Shown piece after piece: positions 1-7,878 of a DNA stretch of 64,000 nt. The notes under the pieces were generated by a model, which worked only from the letters and a program-made list of their open reading frames with translations, did no database searches and was not told the origin of the DNA. How positions within the stretch are numbered: the stretch's first letter is position 1; the number at the start of each line of letters is the position of its first letter. Position numbers and translations under genes: made by a program. The stretch covers positions 1 through 64,000 of the forward strand of contig NZ_JAOQJY010000020.1 in NCBI RefSeq assembly GCF_025567525.1, written 5' to 3'. Source of the stretch: Gallintestinimicrobium propionicum (GTDB taxonomy: Bacteria; Bacillota; Clostridia; Lachnospirales; Lachnospiraceae).

Positions 1-58
1 GCATGAAATAGTAACAAAAAGAAATCCCACCCCTCAAGATTGAGGGGCAGGGGAGTTG

Positions 59-79
59 AATAGGCGAAGCCTATTTTTT
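59..79 (+). terminator. Intrinsic terminator
   Basis: A 7-bp perfect stem (AATAGGC / GCCTATT) with a GAA loop is followed by a T run. The upstream gene lies outside the window. The sequence just downstream (TTTTTTATGTG) resembles that following the terminator of the composite repeat at 19319-19450, so this may be the tail of another copy. Confidence 0.6.
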
Positions 80-151
80 ATGTGTGCAGTGTGCCGGGTG
101 GTGTAGTTGTTGCTGCAGTCAGCGCTTTTGCAGGTACCTGCATGAAAATAG

Positions 152-198
152 AAAAGTCCCATGTCTGTTCCTTTTCGGGTTCAGACATGGGACTTTTT
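152..198 (+). terminator. Intrinsic terminator, probably bidirectional
   Basis: A 16-bp inverted repeat (AAAAGTCCCATGTCTG and its complement) encloses a 14-nt loop. The stem begins with A residues and ends in a T run, so it could terminate transcription on both strands. No gene is visible between it and the window start. Confidence 0.75.
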
Positions 199-325
199 AA
201 TTTCATAGGAAAATGCGTCCTATGAAATTAAAACGCTCCGCGAGGATGCGCACTCGGCGCAGGGGTAGATGGTTGCCGAAGCAACCGCGCCTCGGCGCGA
301 GAATGTGCCAAGGCACATTCTTTTT
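199..325 (+). repeat. Composite multi-hairpin repeat, copy 1 (interrupted at its 3' end by the intron)
   Basis: The copy opens with a hairpin (TTTCATAGGA...TCCTATGAAA, 201-227). It continues with the conserved block AAACGCTCCGCGAGGAT, a GGTTGC/GCAACC hairpin (271-286) and a final 9-bp terminator stem (301-320, GAATGTGCC/GGCACATTC) with five T. The same opening hairpin and block recur at 49428, and the block with a different hairpin recurs at 19319. The group IIC intron begins at the base after the T run. Confidence 0.65.
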
Positions 326-2180
326 GTTTGCGCGCCATGGGCGCGCTCTCGCAGGTGAAAGTCCTGAACATGCCCAGGTAGTGGGAAATGTATAGCTGAA
401 CAGCAAGGGTGTCCATCGTGAGGTGGAATCTGAAGGAAGCTGTAGGCAAATCCTTGGTCCGACGGACAGAAATCGCATATGAGGCTAGGCTTCGAGAGAT
501 AAGCTGGCGAAAGACAGCAAAGTCTAATAACTACCACATTTGTAGAAGCAGAGTAAATGCGGCGGATTTATGAGGAGAAAGAGCGTGCACCTTAAGCGTG
601 GAGGTCTCACAGAGGTTTCATTTGCCTAGTAACAACGAACTGTGAGAAGTCAGCAGAACCCATAGTAGTGAAGAAGTTTCTGTAATGGAAATGGAGCAAA
701 GGGGCGAACAATCAATAAGTTTGAGTATATCTCGTATTGCAGAAATGGCAACATCTGCCGTAACCAATCGGGTAAAAGGTGGTCAAATCAAGCGAGACGG
801 AAAGGAAAGAACGCATGAACACAAGTAGTCTAATGGAGCAGATACTTTCTAGCGATAACCTCAACAGAGCATATCTGCAAGTCGTACGAAATAAAGGTGC
901 AGAGGGTGTGGACGGAATGAAATACACAGAACTTAAAGAACACCTTGTAAAGAACGGCGAAATCATCAAGGAACAGTTGAGGACAAGAAAGTATAAGCCT
1001 CAGCCAGTACGAAGAGTGGAGATACCAAAGCCTGATGGCGGTGTCAGAAACCTAGGAGTACCAACAGTAACAGACAGATTTGTACAACAGGCCATTGCAC
1101 AGGTACTTACACCAATCTACGAGGAACAATTCCATGCCCACAGTTATGGATTTAGACCAAATAGATGTGCACAGCAAGCAATCCTAACAGCGTTAGACAT
1201 GATGAATGATGGTAATGATTGGATTGTAGGCATTGACTTGGAAAAGTTCTTTGACACAGTGAATCATGACAAACTTACGACCATTATCGGTAGAACTATC
1301 AAAGATGGAGACGTCATCTCTATCGTTAGAAAATATCTTGTCAGTGGAATCATGATTGACGATGAGTATGAGGATTCTATAGTGGGAACACCACAAGGTG
1401 GAAACCTTTCGCCTCTTCTGGCGAATATTATGCTGAATGAACTAGATATGGAAATGGAGACCAGAGGGCTAAACTTTGTACGTTACGCAGACGACTGTAT
1501 CATTATGGTCAGAAGTGAAATGTCTGCCAATCGAGTTATGAGGAATATCTCACGATTTATTGAAGAGAAACTAGGACTTAAGGTCAACATGACTAAAAGC
1601 AAAGTAGACAGACCAGATGGACTTAAATATCTTGGTTTTGGATTCTTTTTCGACACGCAAGCACAACAATACAAGGCAAGACCACATGCAAAATCAATAG
1701 CTAAGCTCAAAACGAAAATGAAATGGCTCACGAGAAGAAACTGGAGTGTCAGCAATCGCTATAAGATTGAAAAGCTTAACCAGCTAACCCGTGGATGGAT
1801 CAATTATTTCGGAATCGGTTATATGAAGTGGTTATGCAAAGATATGGATGCGCTAATTCGTAGAAGATTGCGTATGTGTATCTGGGTGCATTGGAAAACC
1901 CCAAAAAATCGTGCGCAAAACCTAATGAAGTTAGGAATGTATAGTAAGAAGGCTTATGCAATAGCATACAGTGGTGCACGGGTAGCACGATTAAGTGAAG
2001 GTGCGCTAAACTATGTAATTACCAATAAGAGACTAGCCTCATTTGGCTTGGTCTCAATGTATGACTACTATACCGAGAGGTTTGTTAAATGTTAAGTTGA
2101 TTGAACCGCCGTGTACCGAACGGTACGCACGGTGGTGTGAGAGGTCGGCTAATCAACTAATGATTAGCCTCCTACTCGAT
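326..2180 (+). mobile_element. Group IIC intron, full length
   Basis: A self-splicing retroelement. The 5' region (326 to about 760) carries the conserved domain I strings of class C introns, such as GCAAGGGTGTCC, GGAATCTGAAGGAAGC and CATATGAGGCTAGG, closely matching what I recall of the Oceanobacillus iheyensis IIC ribozyme. Domain V is at about 2101-2145 (GAACCGCCGTGTACC GAAC GGTACGCACGGTGG). Domain VI follows, with a GGCTAATCA/TGATTAGCC stem and an end near CTACTCGAT. Domain IV holds the reverse transcriptase ORF. The 5' end reads GTTTG where GUGYG is usual. The insertion site, directly after a hairpin and T run, is the known target type of IIC introns. Ends are good to within a few bases. 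Confidence 0.93.
815..2095 (+). CDS. ltrA: Group II intron reverse transcriptase/maturase
   Basis: The intron-encoded protein, 426 aa, binds intron RNA, helps it splice and copies it at the target. Reverse-transcriptase blocks are clear: GFRPNRCAQQAI (RT2), DLEKFFDTVNHDKL (RT3), GTPQGGNLSPLLANIML (RT4), YADDCIIM catalytic box (RT5), and GFGFF (RT7). A maturase X region follows (LTRGWINYFG). No DNA-binding/endonuclease extension is present, as expected for class C. ATG 815 is preferred over an in-frame GTG at 779 because AAAGGAAAG lies just upstream. The frame looks intact, so the element may be active. It ends just before domain V. Confidence 0.95.
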   Translation: MNTSSLMEQILSSDNLNRAYLQVVRNKGAEGVDGMKYTELKEHLVKNGEIIKEQLRTRKYKPQPVRRVEIPKPDGGVRNLGVPTVTDRFVQQAIAQVLTPIYEEQFHAHSYGFRPNRCAQQAILTALDMMNDGNDWIVGIDLEKFFDTVNHDKLTTIIGRTIKDGDVISIVRKYLVSGIMIDDEYEDSIVGTPQGGNLSPLLANIMLNELDMEMETRGLNFVRYADDCIIMVRSEMSANRVMRNISRFIEEKLGLKVNMTKSKVDRPDGLKYLGFGFFFDTQAQQYKARPHAKSIAKLKTKMKWLTRRNWSVSNRYKIEKLNQLTRGWINYFGIGYMKWLCKDMDALIRRRLRMCIWVHWKTPKNRAQNLMKLGMYSKKAYAIAYSGARVARLSEGALNYVITNKRLASFGLVSMYDYYTERFVKC

Positions 2181-2189
2181 TATTCATGG

Positions 2190-2222
2190 CAATAGAATGC
2201 TCGCAGAGCGTGCATTCTATTG
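2190..2222. repeat. 33-bp dispersed palindrome, copy 1
   Basis: Arms CAATAGAATGC / GCATTCTATTG (11 bp perfect) enclose a short centre (TCGCAGAGCGT). It lies ten bases after the intron end, preceded by ATTCATGG, which is the flank seen at other copies in the opposite orientation. It is directly followed by the TTTCATAGGA hairpin. Confidence 0.85.
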
Positions 2223-2248
2223 TTTCATAGGAAAATGCGTCCTATGAA
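2223..2248. repeat. Opening hairpin of the composite repeat, partial copy
   Basis: TTTCATAGGA AAATGCG TCCTATGAA is identical to the first hairpin of the copies at 201 and 49428, but the conserved AAACGCTCCGCG block does not follow. It lies 3' of the ThuA-like gene on the minus strand and might act as its transcript end, although no T run follows on that strand. Confidence 0.7.
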
Positions 2249-2269
2249 TTTTATCAGCCATCAGACCAC

Positions 2270-2986
2270 TCACACATTCTCCAGGGGCTCTACGCAAGGG
2301 CAGATGATTTCGGGCTTTTTGGTAGCAGGTGCTGCCCAGCGAACCGCGTTGGTGATGACCTTCTGAATGTTTTCATTATGGAAGGTCGGGTTGGCTTCGT
2401 GTCCGGGCTGGAAGTAAAATATGTTGCCAAGACCACGCCGGAAGGTTACGCCGCTTCTAAATACTTCGCCGCCGTTGAACCAGCCGATGAATACGGTTTC
2501 AAGAGGTTCGGGAATATCGAAGAATTCGCCGTACATCTCTTCCACGTCCAGTTCGAAGTGCTCCGGAAGACCCTGTGCAATGGGATGACCGGGATTTGCG
2601 CACCAGAGACGTTCTCTGGCACCGTCACGCCATTTTAAGCTGCAGCTGGTTCCCATCAGTCTTCTGAAGATCTTGGAAAAATGTCCGGAATGCAGGACGA
2701 TCAGGCCCATGCCGCGCAGAACGTGATCCTGAACCTTATCTACAACCGCGTCGGATACCTGATCGTGAGCCATATGGCCCCACCAGATCAGGACGTCAGT
2801 GTTGGCCAGAACGTCGTCGGTCAGACCGTGCTCGGGATCATCCAGACATGCCAGACGACATTCGATGTCGTCGTTTTTGCCAAGAAACTCGGCAATTGTT
2901 GCATGCAGGCCGTTCGGATAAATGGCTGCAACCTCTTTGGAGGCTTTTTCATGGCGGAACTCATTCCATACAGTTACTCTGATCAT
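2270..2986 (-). CDS. ThuA-like domain protein
   Basis: A 238-aa soluble protein of the ThuA (trehalose-utilisation) family, which has a class I glutamine-amidotransferase-like fold. The N-terminal VTVWNEFRHEK, central DVLIWWGHMAHD and GMGLIVLHSGHFSKIF, and C-terminal IFYFQPGHEANPTFHN stretches are typical. Members occur in gut-bacterial sugar and glycoside loci; the reaction is not settled. It has no signal peptide. The gene diverges from the DeoR regulator/MFS permease pair, so it may handle the same sugar. The start is supported by AAAGGAGTA just upstream on the minus strand. Confidence 0.85.
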   Translation of the reverse strand: MIRVTVWNEFRHEKASKEVAAIYPNGLHATIAEFLGKNDDIECRLACLDDPEHGLTDDVLANTDVLIWWGHMAHDQVSDAVVDKVQDHVLRGMGLIVLHSGHFSKIFRRLMGTSCSLKWRDGARERLWCANPGHPIAQGLPEHFELDVEEMYGEFFDIPEPLETVFIGWFNGGEVFRSGVTFRRGLGNIFYFQPGHEANPTFHNENIQKVITNAVRWAAPATKKPEIICPCVEPLENV

Positions 2987-3059
2987 GTGATTACTCCTTT
3001 TCTACTTTTTATGAAAAAAGAATCGTGTTCTTTTTTTCTTCATCATACCTGAAAACAGT

Positions 3060-3090
3060 AAAAACAGCTAGCCTGCTTTTGCTGTTTTTT
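3060..3090. other. Hairpin with A/T tails in the divergent intergenic region
   Basis: AAAAACAGC ... GCTGTTTTTTT forms a stem between the ThuA-like gene and the DeoR gene, in the 289-base stretch 2987-3275. It looks like a bidirectional terminator but sits upstream of both genes, so attenuation or insulation of the divergent promoters is possible. The rest of the gap is AT-rich promoter-like sequence. Confidence 0.4.
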
Positions 3091-3195
3091 TCATATGAAA
3101 TTGCTGTTTTACGGCAAAGGACTTCTGGGATTTTTTCGGTCCATGTTTGCGCCTTCAGAAAAAAAGGGGATGTGGAAAAACAAGGAATAATGTTG

Positions 3196-3224
3196 TATTA
3201 TGTGGATTTATATGTTATTATGTG
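3196..3224 (+). promoter_or_regulatory. Candidate DeoR operator (two direct repeats)
   Basis: The 9-mer TATTATGTG occurs at 3196-3204 and 3216-3224, two helical turns apart, about 50-80 bases before the DeoR gene. DeoR-family repressors often bind spaced repeats next to their own promoter. The link to this regulator is inferred from position only. Confidence 0.4.
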
Positions 3225-3275
3225 TAAAGATCTTGTAAAAGAAATGAAACATGTGGGATTTCAGGAGGAAAAGGG

Positions 3276-4052
3276 ATGCTTGCAATCGAACGGCAGGAAC
3301 AGATCGTAAGCCAGATCAGGAGGGACGGAGCAGTTCGGATTCACGAACTCACAAAGCAGTTTGGTGTGTCAGTTGAGACGATCCGCAGAGATCTTCTGGA
3401 ATTGGAACGGCAGGATTGTCTGCATCGGGTACACGGCGGTGCAGTCGGCATAGCTGTGGCAAAGCAATATCACCGGCTGGAAGAAAGGACAGAAGAAAAT
3501 CCGCAGAAGAAGGAAGAGCTTTCCGGGTATGCGGCAGGCCTGATCCGGGAAGGAGATGTGCTGATGGTGGATTCCGGAAGCACTGCGATAGCGTTTGCAA
3601 AAATGCTTGCAGAAGAGTTTGAACGGCTGACAGTGATTACCTATTCCTTGCATGTGTTTGAGATATTGAAGAAAAAAGAAGGATTTACCCTCTATCTGTG
3701 TGCAGGGGCATACCTTCGGGATGAAAGTGCATTCTGCGGGCAGTGGGCATTGCAAATGCTGGAACAGTTTCATGCAAAGACAGCATTTTTGTTTCCATCC
3801 GCTATTTCTCTGCAGAACGGCATAATGGACTATGATCAGGAGCTGTACCATTTACAGCGGGCGATGATGAAGCATGCGGATCGGAGTGTTTTTCTGGCGG
3901 ACAGTGACAAGTTTGAAAAGAGTGCGCTGCTAAAGCTTGCGGATGTCAACGAAGCCGTAACATTTGTCACGGACAGCGGCCTGCGGAAAGAAATCCTGGA
4001 GCTCTATCAGGAAAACGGAATAGAAATGATCAGAGGAGAGCAGAAGAAGTGA
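3276..4052 (+). CDS. DeoR-family transcriptional regulator
   Basis: 258 aa. The N-terminal winged helix-turn-helix is clear (RQEQIVSQI; GVSVETIRRDLLELE at about residues 30-45; HRVHGGAV). The C-terminal DeoR sensor domain binds a sugar phosphate in characterised members; it has the DSGSTA stretch and an SDKFEKSAL motif near the end. It most likely represses the downstream permease, and perhaps the divergent ThuA-like gene, until a sugar phosphate accumulates. The start follows a strong AGGAGG. Its stop overlaps the permease start. Confidence 0.92.
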   Translation: MLAIERQEQIVSQIRRDGAVRIHELTKQFGVSVETIRRDLLELERQDCLHRVHGGAVGIAVAKQYHRLEERTEENPQKKEELSGYAAGLIREGDVLMVDSGSTAIAFAKMLAEEFERLTVITYSLHVFEILKKKEGFTLYLCAGAYLRDESAFCGQWALQMLEQFHAKTAFLFPSAISLQNGIMDYDQELYHLQRAMMKHADRSVFLADSDKFEKSALLKLADVNEAVTFVTDSGLRKEILELYQENGIEMIRGEQKK

Positions 4053-5347
4053 AACAACAGGATCATCAGGCGGAAAGAATATTAATCGGATTTTGTGTTG
4101 CTGCATATTTTGTCAGCTATATTACACGGATCAACTACGGCACAGTGCTTCTGGAAATTGTCAATTCAGAAGGAATCACGAAAATGTCAGCATCCATGGC
4201 GGTAACCGGAAGCTTCGTGACCTATGGTATCGGACAATTGATCAGCGGATGGCTCGGAGACCGGATCAAGCCGCGCTATCTGATGTTTATCGGACTGATG
4301 GTATCTGCAGGTATGAATGTCTGCGTTCCACTGTTTTCAAGACCGGCCGCGATGCTTGTTTTCTGGTGTATCAACGGTTTTGCCCAGGCACTGATGTGGC
4401 CTCCGATGGTCCGGCTTTTGTCAGATTATCTTGACCAGGATACCTATAAGAAAAGCTGCGTCTGGGTCGGCTGGGGATCTTCTGCCGGCACGATCTTCCT
4501 TTATCTGTTTGCACCTGTCTGCATTGTGTGGAAAGGCTGGAGAAGTCTGTTTTTCCTCTGTGCAGGCTGTGCGGTCCTCTTTGCATTTGCGTGGATAAAA
4601 GCCATCGGTTCTGCGGAAAAAAGAATGCAGAAGAGTTCTGCAGGGAGCTTTACGAAGGCAACTGCAGGTGCCTCCCGTGGCGATGCGGGCACGAAAAATG
4701 GCACAAGCCTGGAAGAAAATACATCTGCTTTGCAAAAAACAATTCCCTTACCGGAACAAACCGCGCCGATGCTTGCAATTATCATGCTTGCAATTATGAT
4801 GCAGGGCATTTTGCGTGACGGTATTACGACCTGGATGCCAAGCTATATTTCCGAAACCTTTCATTTGGCAAGCTCCGTTTCGATCCTGACCGGTATTGCT
4901 TTGCCTCTGTTTGGTATTATGTGTTCACAGATCGCATCCCTGATCAATCGAAAGCTGATCCACAACGAATTGCGCTGTGGGATGGCAATCTTTGTTCCCG
5001 GATTTGTGGCAGCGTTTCTATTATGGCTGATGCCAAACGGCAATGCAGTGTTGTCTGTTTTTCTGTCTGCGCTGATTACGGGATGCATGCACGGCGTCAA
5101 TATGATTCTGGTCAGTATGATTCCGCCGTTCTTCAAAAAGTTCAACCGTGTCGGTTTTATCTCCGGCCTGGTAAACTCCTGCACCTATGTGGGCAGTGCA
5201 ATTTCCAGCTATGGGATTGCGTGGATTGCGGATAAGAGTGGCTGGAACTTAGTTATCCTGTTCTGGACAATCGCCGCACTGTGCGGTACGCTTCTGTGCC
5301 TGATGGGGATCAAGCCCTGGAAAAAGTTTGTGAGAAAGTGTGTGTAA
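4049..5347 (+). CDS. MFS transporter, organophosphate/sugar permease type
   Basis: 432 aa with about 12 hydrophobic segments and a long soluble loop between helices 6 and 7 (about residues 190-235). The RINYG stretch near the N terminus and the loop 2-3 motif GWLGDRIKPRYLMFIGL resemble the organophosphate:phosphate antiporter/UhpC-GlpT branch. It is translated from a GTG whose bases overlap the TGA of the DeoR gene (GTGA), so the two genes are coupled. The probable role is import of the sugar or sugar phosphate sensed by the DeoR protein. The substrate cannot be read from sequence. Confidence 0.85.
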   Translation: MKQQDHQAERILIGFCVAAYFVSYITRINYGTVLLEIVNSEGITKMSASMAVTGSFVTYGIGQLISGWLGDRIKPRYLMFIGLMVSAGMNVCVPLFSRPAAMLVFWCINGFAQALMWPPMVRLLSDYLDQDTYKKSCVWVGWGSSAGTIFLYLFAPVCIVWKGWRSLFFLCAGCAVLFAFAWIKAIGSAEKRMQKSSAGSFTKATAGASRGDAGTKNGTSLEENTSALQKTIPLPEQTAPMLAIIMLAIMMQGILRDGITTWMPSYISETFHLASSVSILTGIALPLFGIMCSQIASLINRKLIHNELRCGMAIFVPGFVAAFLLWLMPNGNAVLSVFLSALITGCMHGVNMILVSMIPPFFKKFNRVGFISGLVNSCTYVGSAISSYGIAWIADKSGWNLVILFWTIAALCGTLLCLMGIKPWKKFVRKCV

Positions 5348-5434
5348 AATTCTAAAAGTACAACGTGCGAAAGCTGTAGAAATCTTGTTCCGGCGGGAGG
5401 AAAAAACCCAGAAACATTTTTAAAATATAGAAGA

Positions 5435-5481
5435 AAACCAGGCGGCATGCTGTCCGAATCAGGAGCATGCCGCCTGGTTTT
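5435..5481 (+). terminator. Intrinsic terminator after the MFS gene
   Basis: A 17-bp perfect stem (AAACCAGGCGGCATGCT and complement) with a 12-nt loop ends in TTTTGG. It separates the DeoR-MFS operon from the next operon. Confidence 0.85.
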
Positions 5482-5499
5482 GGCTTCCGCCCACTGTGG

Positions 5500-5528
5500 T
5501 TGACAAACCGCCTAAAACAGGTCACAAT
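5500..5528 (+). promoter_or_regulatory. Promoter of the CPBP-CapA-BSH-GH5 operon
   Basis: TTGACA at 5500-5505 and CACAAT at 5523-5528 have a 17-bp spacer, just after the preceding terminator and 58 bases before the first gene. Confidence 0.55.
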
Positions 5529-5586
5529 GTTAGATACAAGGGAATAACTGTAGGAAAAAGTCCGGGAGATGTCCGGAGGGAGAATT

Positions 5587-6585
5587 ATGGAAAAAGAAAT
5601 CAGAAGACACTTTTCGAAAATTGGTTTTGCTTATCTGGCAGGATCGATTGTAATATACGCTGTACAGTTTCTGGCGGCGATGGTCGGTAAAAAATTCGTG
5701 CCGGGTGTAATGGCGGATGCAAACGGTTCGTTTATCGTACTGATGCTGACGATGTATGGGATTTCCATGCCGTTTATGGGCTGGCTGGTCAGCAGAATTC
5801 CGACCCAGAAGATCGAAGAAAGGAAAATGACCGCAGGACAGTGGATCATAGCATTTCTCATGTGCTACGGTCTGATGTACGCAGGAAACCTGATCGGGAC
5901 GGCGCTGACCTTTGGGATCGGAATGGTAAAAGGAACCGGCGTTGATAATCCACTGGTATCGACGGTGATGCAGCTGAATCCGTGGGTGACGTTTGTTATT
6001 GCAGTTTTGATCGCGCCGACGGCAGAAGAACTGCTGTTTCGGAAGTTTTTGACGGAGCGGATTGTAAAATATGGAGAGCTTGCGGCGGTGCTTGCCTCCG
6101 GACTGTTTTTTGGACTGTTCCATGGAAATTTGAATCAGTTTTCCTATGCGTTCCTGCTCGGTCTGTTTTTGGGATTTATTTATGTAAAAACCGGAAAACT
6201 GCGATATACCATCGGACTCCATATGGCGGTCAATTTTATCGGCTCTTCCCTCGGCACATGGATGCTTCGGGTGACGGGCTATATGGATACGATGGAAACA
6301 TTGACGGAATTTTTAAATACAAAGAATCTGGCGGTTCTGGCGGATCTAGGGAACGGAATTGTCGGAATGTTCATTTTCGGCTCTTATGCGTCACTGATTC
6401 TGATGATGGCAGGAGCCGGACTGATTCTGACGTGGCTGAACCGCAAAAAGTTTGTATGCTGCGCACCGGAAGAGAAAGTTGCTTCCTTAGGTAAAAAGAA
6501 AGCGGCGGTCATGATTGGAAATCCCGGAATCTTACTGTATGGCGCATTCTGGATTGGAATCATGATCTGGCAGTTGCTACAGTAA
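5587..6585 (+). CDS. CPBP-family intramembrane glutamic protease
   Basis: 332 aa with about eight membrane segments. The CPBP (CaaX protease/bacteriocin-processing, ABI) signature is present: EELLFRKFL with the paired glutamates at residues 147-148, FHGN with His179, and a third motif (GLHMAVNFIGS). In Firmicutes such proteins process peptides or prenylated proteins, or give immunity to bacteriocins. ATG 5587 was chosen because GGAGGGA is right before it; an in-frame ATG at 5569 has no good site. It is first of four closely spaced genes (26-, 7- and 16-base gaps). Confidence 0.88.
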   Translation: MEKEIRRHFSKIGFAYLAGSIVIYAVQFLAAMVGKKFVPGVMADANGSFIVLMLTMYGISMPFMGWLVSRIPTQKIEERKMTAGQWIIAFLMCYGLMYAGNLIGTALTFGIGMVKGTGVDNPLVSTVMQLNPWVTFVIAVLIAPTAEELLFRKFLTERIVKYGELAAVLASGLFFGLFHGNLNQFSYAFLLGLFLGFIYVKTGKLRYTIGLHMAVNFIGSSLGTWMLRVTGYMDTMETLTEFLNTKNLAVLADLGNGIVGMFIFGSYASLILMMAGAGLILTWLNRKKFVCCAPEEKVASLGKKKAAVMIGNPGILLYGAFWIGIMIWQLLQ

Positions 6586-6611
6586 AATGTTTACAGGAAA
6601 AGTGAGGAGCT

Positions 6612-7871
6612 ATGATCGAAAAAAGACGAAGAAAAAGACATGGAAGCCATATTTTTCTGATTACACTGATTTTGACGATTGCGCTCGGAAGCGTAGTTTT
6701 GGGCTGCAGCATGATCTGGGCTGTTGGAAGCCCACAGCTTGTAGCGGTGAAGCTGGAAAGCCAGCTGGCGAACCTTGTGGAAGATGTCCAAGCAGCGGAA
6801 AACGTTTTGGCGAGTGCACAGTCGGCAAAGCCCGTAGGAAAATACGACGCGTTGCTTGCAGATGAGGCGTTGTGTCGGCAGCAGAATATTTATGCAAAAA
6901 CGGCGGCAAGCCCGAATGAAACGACGATTGTGTTTGCGGGGGACATTCTGTTCGACGACCATTATGCGGTCAAGGTAAAAATGAACCAGCGCGGCAGGGG
7001 CATTGAGGGCAGCATTTCGCAGGAAATGCTGGATGTGATGCGCAGCGCGGATATTTTTATGGTAAATAACGAATTTCCCTACAGCAACCGTGGAACTCCG
7101 ACAGAAAACAAGAAATTCACGTTCCGTGCCAAGCCGGAATATGCATCCTATCTGCTTGACATGGGGGCTGACATCGTTTCTCTGGCGAACAATCACGCGT
7201 ATGACTACGGCAAGATAGCGTTTCTGGATACATTGGATACCTTAAATGGAATCGGAATGCCCTATGTCGGCGCGGGGCGCAATCTGGAAGAAGCGATCAA
7301 GCCGGTTTATTTTATTGTAAATGACCAGAAGATCGCATTTGTTGCCGCAACGCAGATCGAGCGGACAGAGAATCCGGATACAAAGGAAGCGACGCAGAAC
7401 AGTCCGGGTGTATTTCGCTGTTGGAATGTGGACAAACTGTTAGAGGTAGTTGCAAACGCCAAACAGGTCAGCGACTATGTGATCGTTTATATTCATTGGG
7501 GAACGGAAGCTACGGATCAGCTGGATTGGGCACAGAAGGATCAGGCGGTCAAAATTTCGAATGCAGGTGCGGATCTGATCATCGGAGATCATCCGCATGT
7601 GCTGCAGCAGTTCGGTTACTGTGAGGATACACCGGTGATGTACAGCCTTGGAAACTTTCTGTTTAACTCCAAAGCACAGGATACCTGTCTGGTAAAGCTG
7701 ACGCTGGATGCAAATGGCTTTAAGAGCCTGCAGTTTATTCCGGGCAGACAGCAGGACTGCAGCGTAACGATGTTGCACGGGACGGAAAAGGAGCGCGTGC
7801 TTTCCTATATGAGAAAGATTTCTCCGGACGTAACGATCGATGGAGACGGATTTGTGACAAAGAAAGGATGA
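6612..7871 (+). CDS. CapA-family (PGA_cap) metallophosphatase-like protein
   Basis: 419 aa. A basic N terminus and one membrane segment (about residues 13-37) anchor it with the domain outside. A short helical linker leads to the PGA_cap domain from about residue 100. Motifs are FAGDILFDDHY, NNEFPYSNRGTP, SLANNHAYDYG, YIHWGTE, IIGDHPHVLQ and YSLGNFLF, matching the calcineurin-like fold of the CapA/PgsA proteins of poly-gamma-glutamate capsule synthesis. No capB/capC-like partners are nearby, so capsule synthesis is doubtful; an envelope phosphoesterase role is equally plausible. Confidence 0.87.
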   Translation: MIEKRRRKRHGSHIFLITLILTIALGSVVLGCSMIWAVGSPQLVAVKLESQLANLVEDVQAAENVLASAQSAKPVGKYDALLADEALCRQQNIYAKTAASPNETTIVFAGDILFDDHYAVKVKMNQRGRGIEGSISQEMLDVMRSADIFMVNNEFPYSNRGTPTENKKFTFRAKPEYASYLLDMGADIVSLANNHAYDYGKIAFLDTLDTLNGIGMPYVGAGRNLEEAIKPVYFIVNDQKIAFVAATQIERTENPDTKEATQNSPGVFRCWNVDKLLEVVANAKQVSDYVIVYIHWGTEATDQLDWAQKDQAVKISNAGADLIIGDHPHVLQQFGYCEDTPVMYSLGNFLFNSKAQDTCLVKLTLDANGFKSLQFIPGRQQDCSVTMLHGTEKERVLSYMRKISPDVTIDGDGFVTKKG

Positions 7872-7878
7872 GAAAATT

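Noticed and set aside
203..537. Short ORFs in the first 540 bases
   Set aside because: They overlap the composite repeat and the intron's ribozyme domain I; the sequence is explained by RNA structure.
2190..2222. Palindrome considered as part of a CRISPR array
   Set aside because: Copies are single, thousands of bases apart, with no spacers or cas genes.
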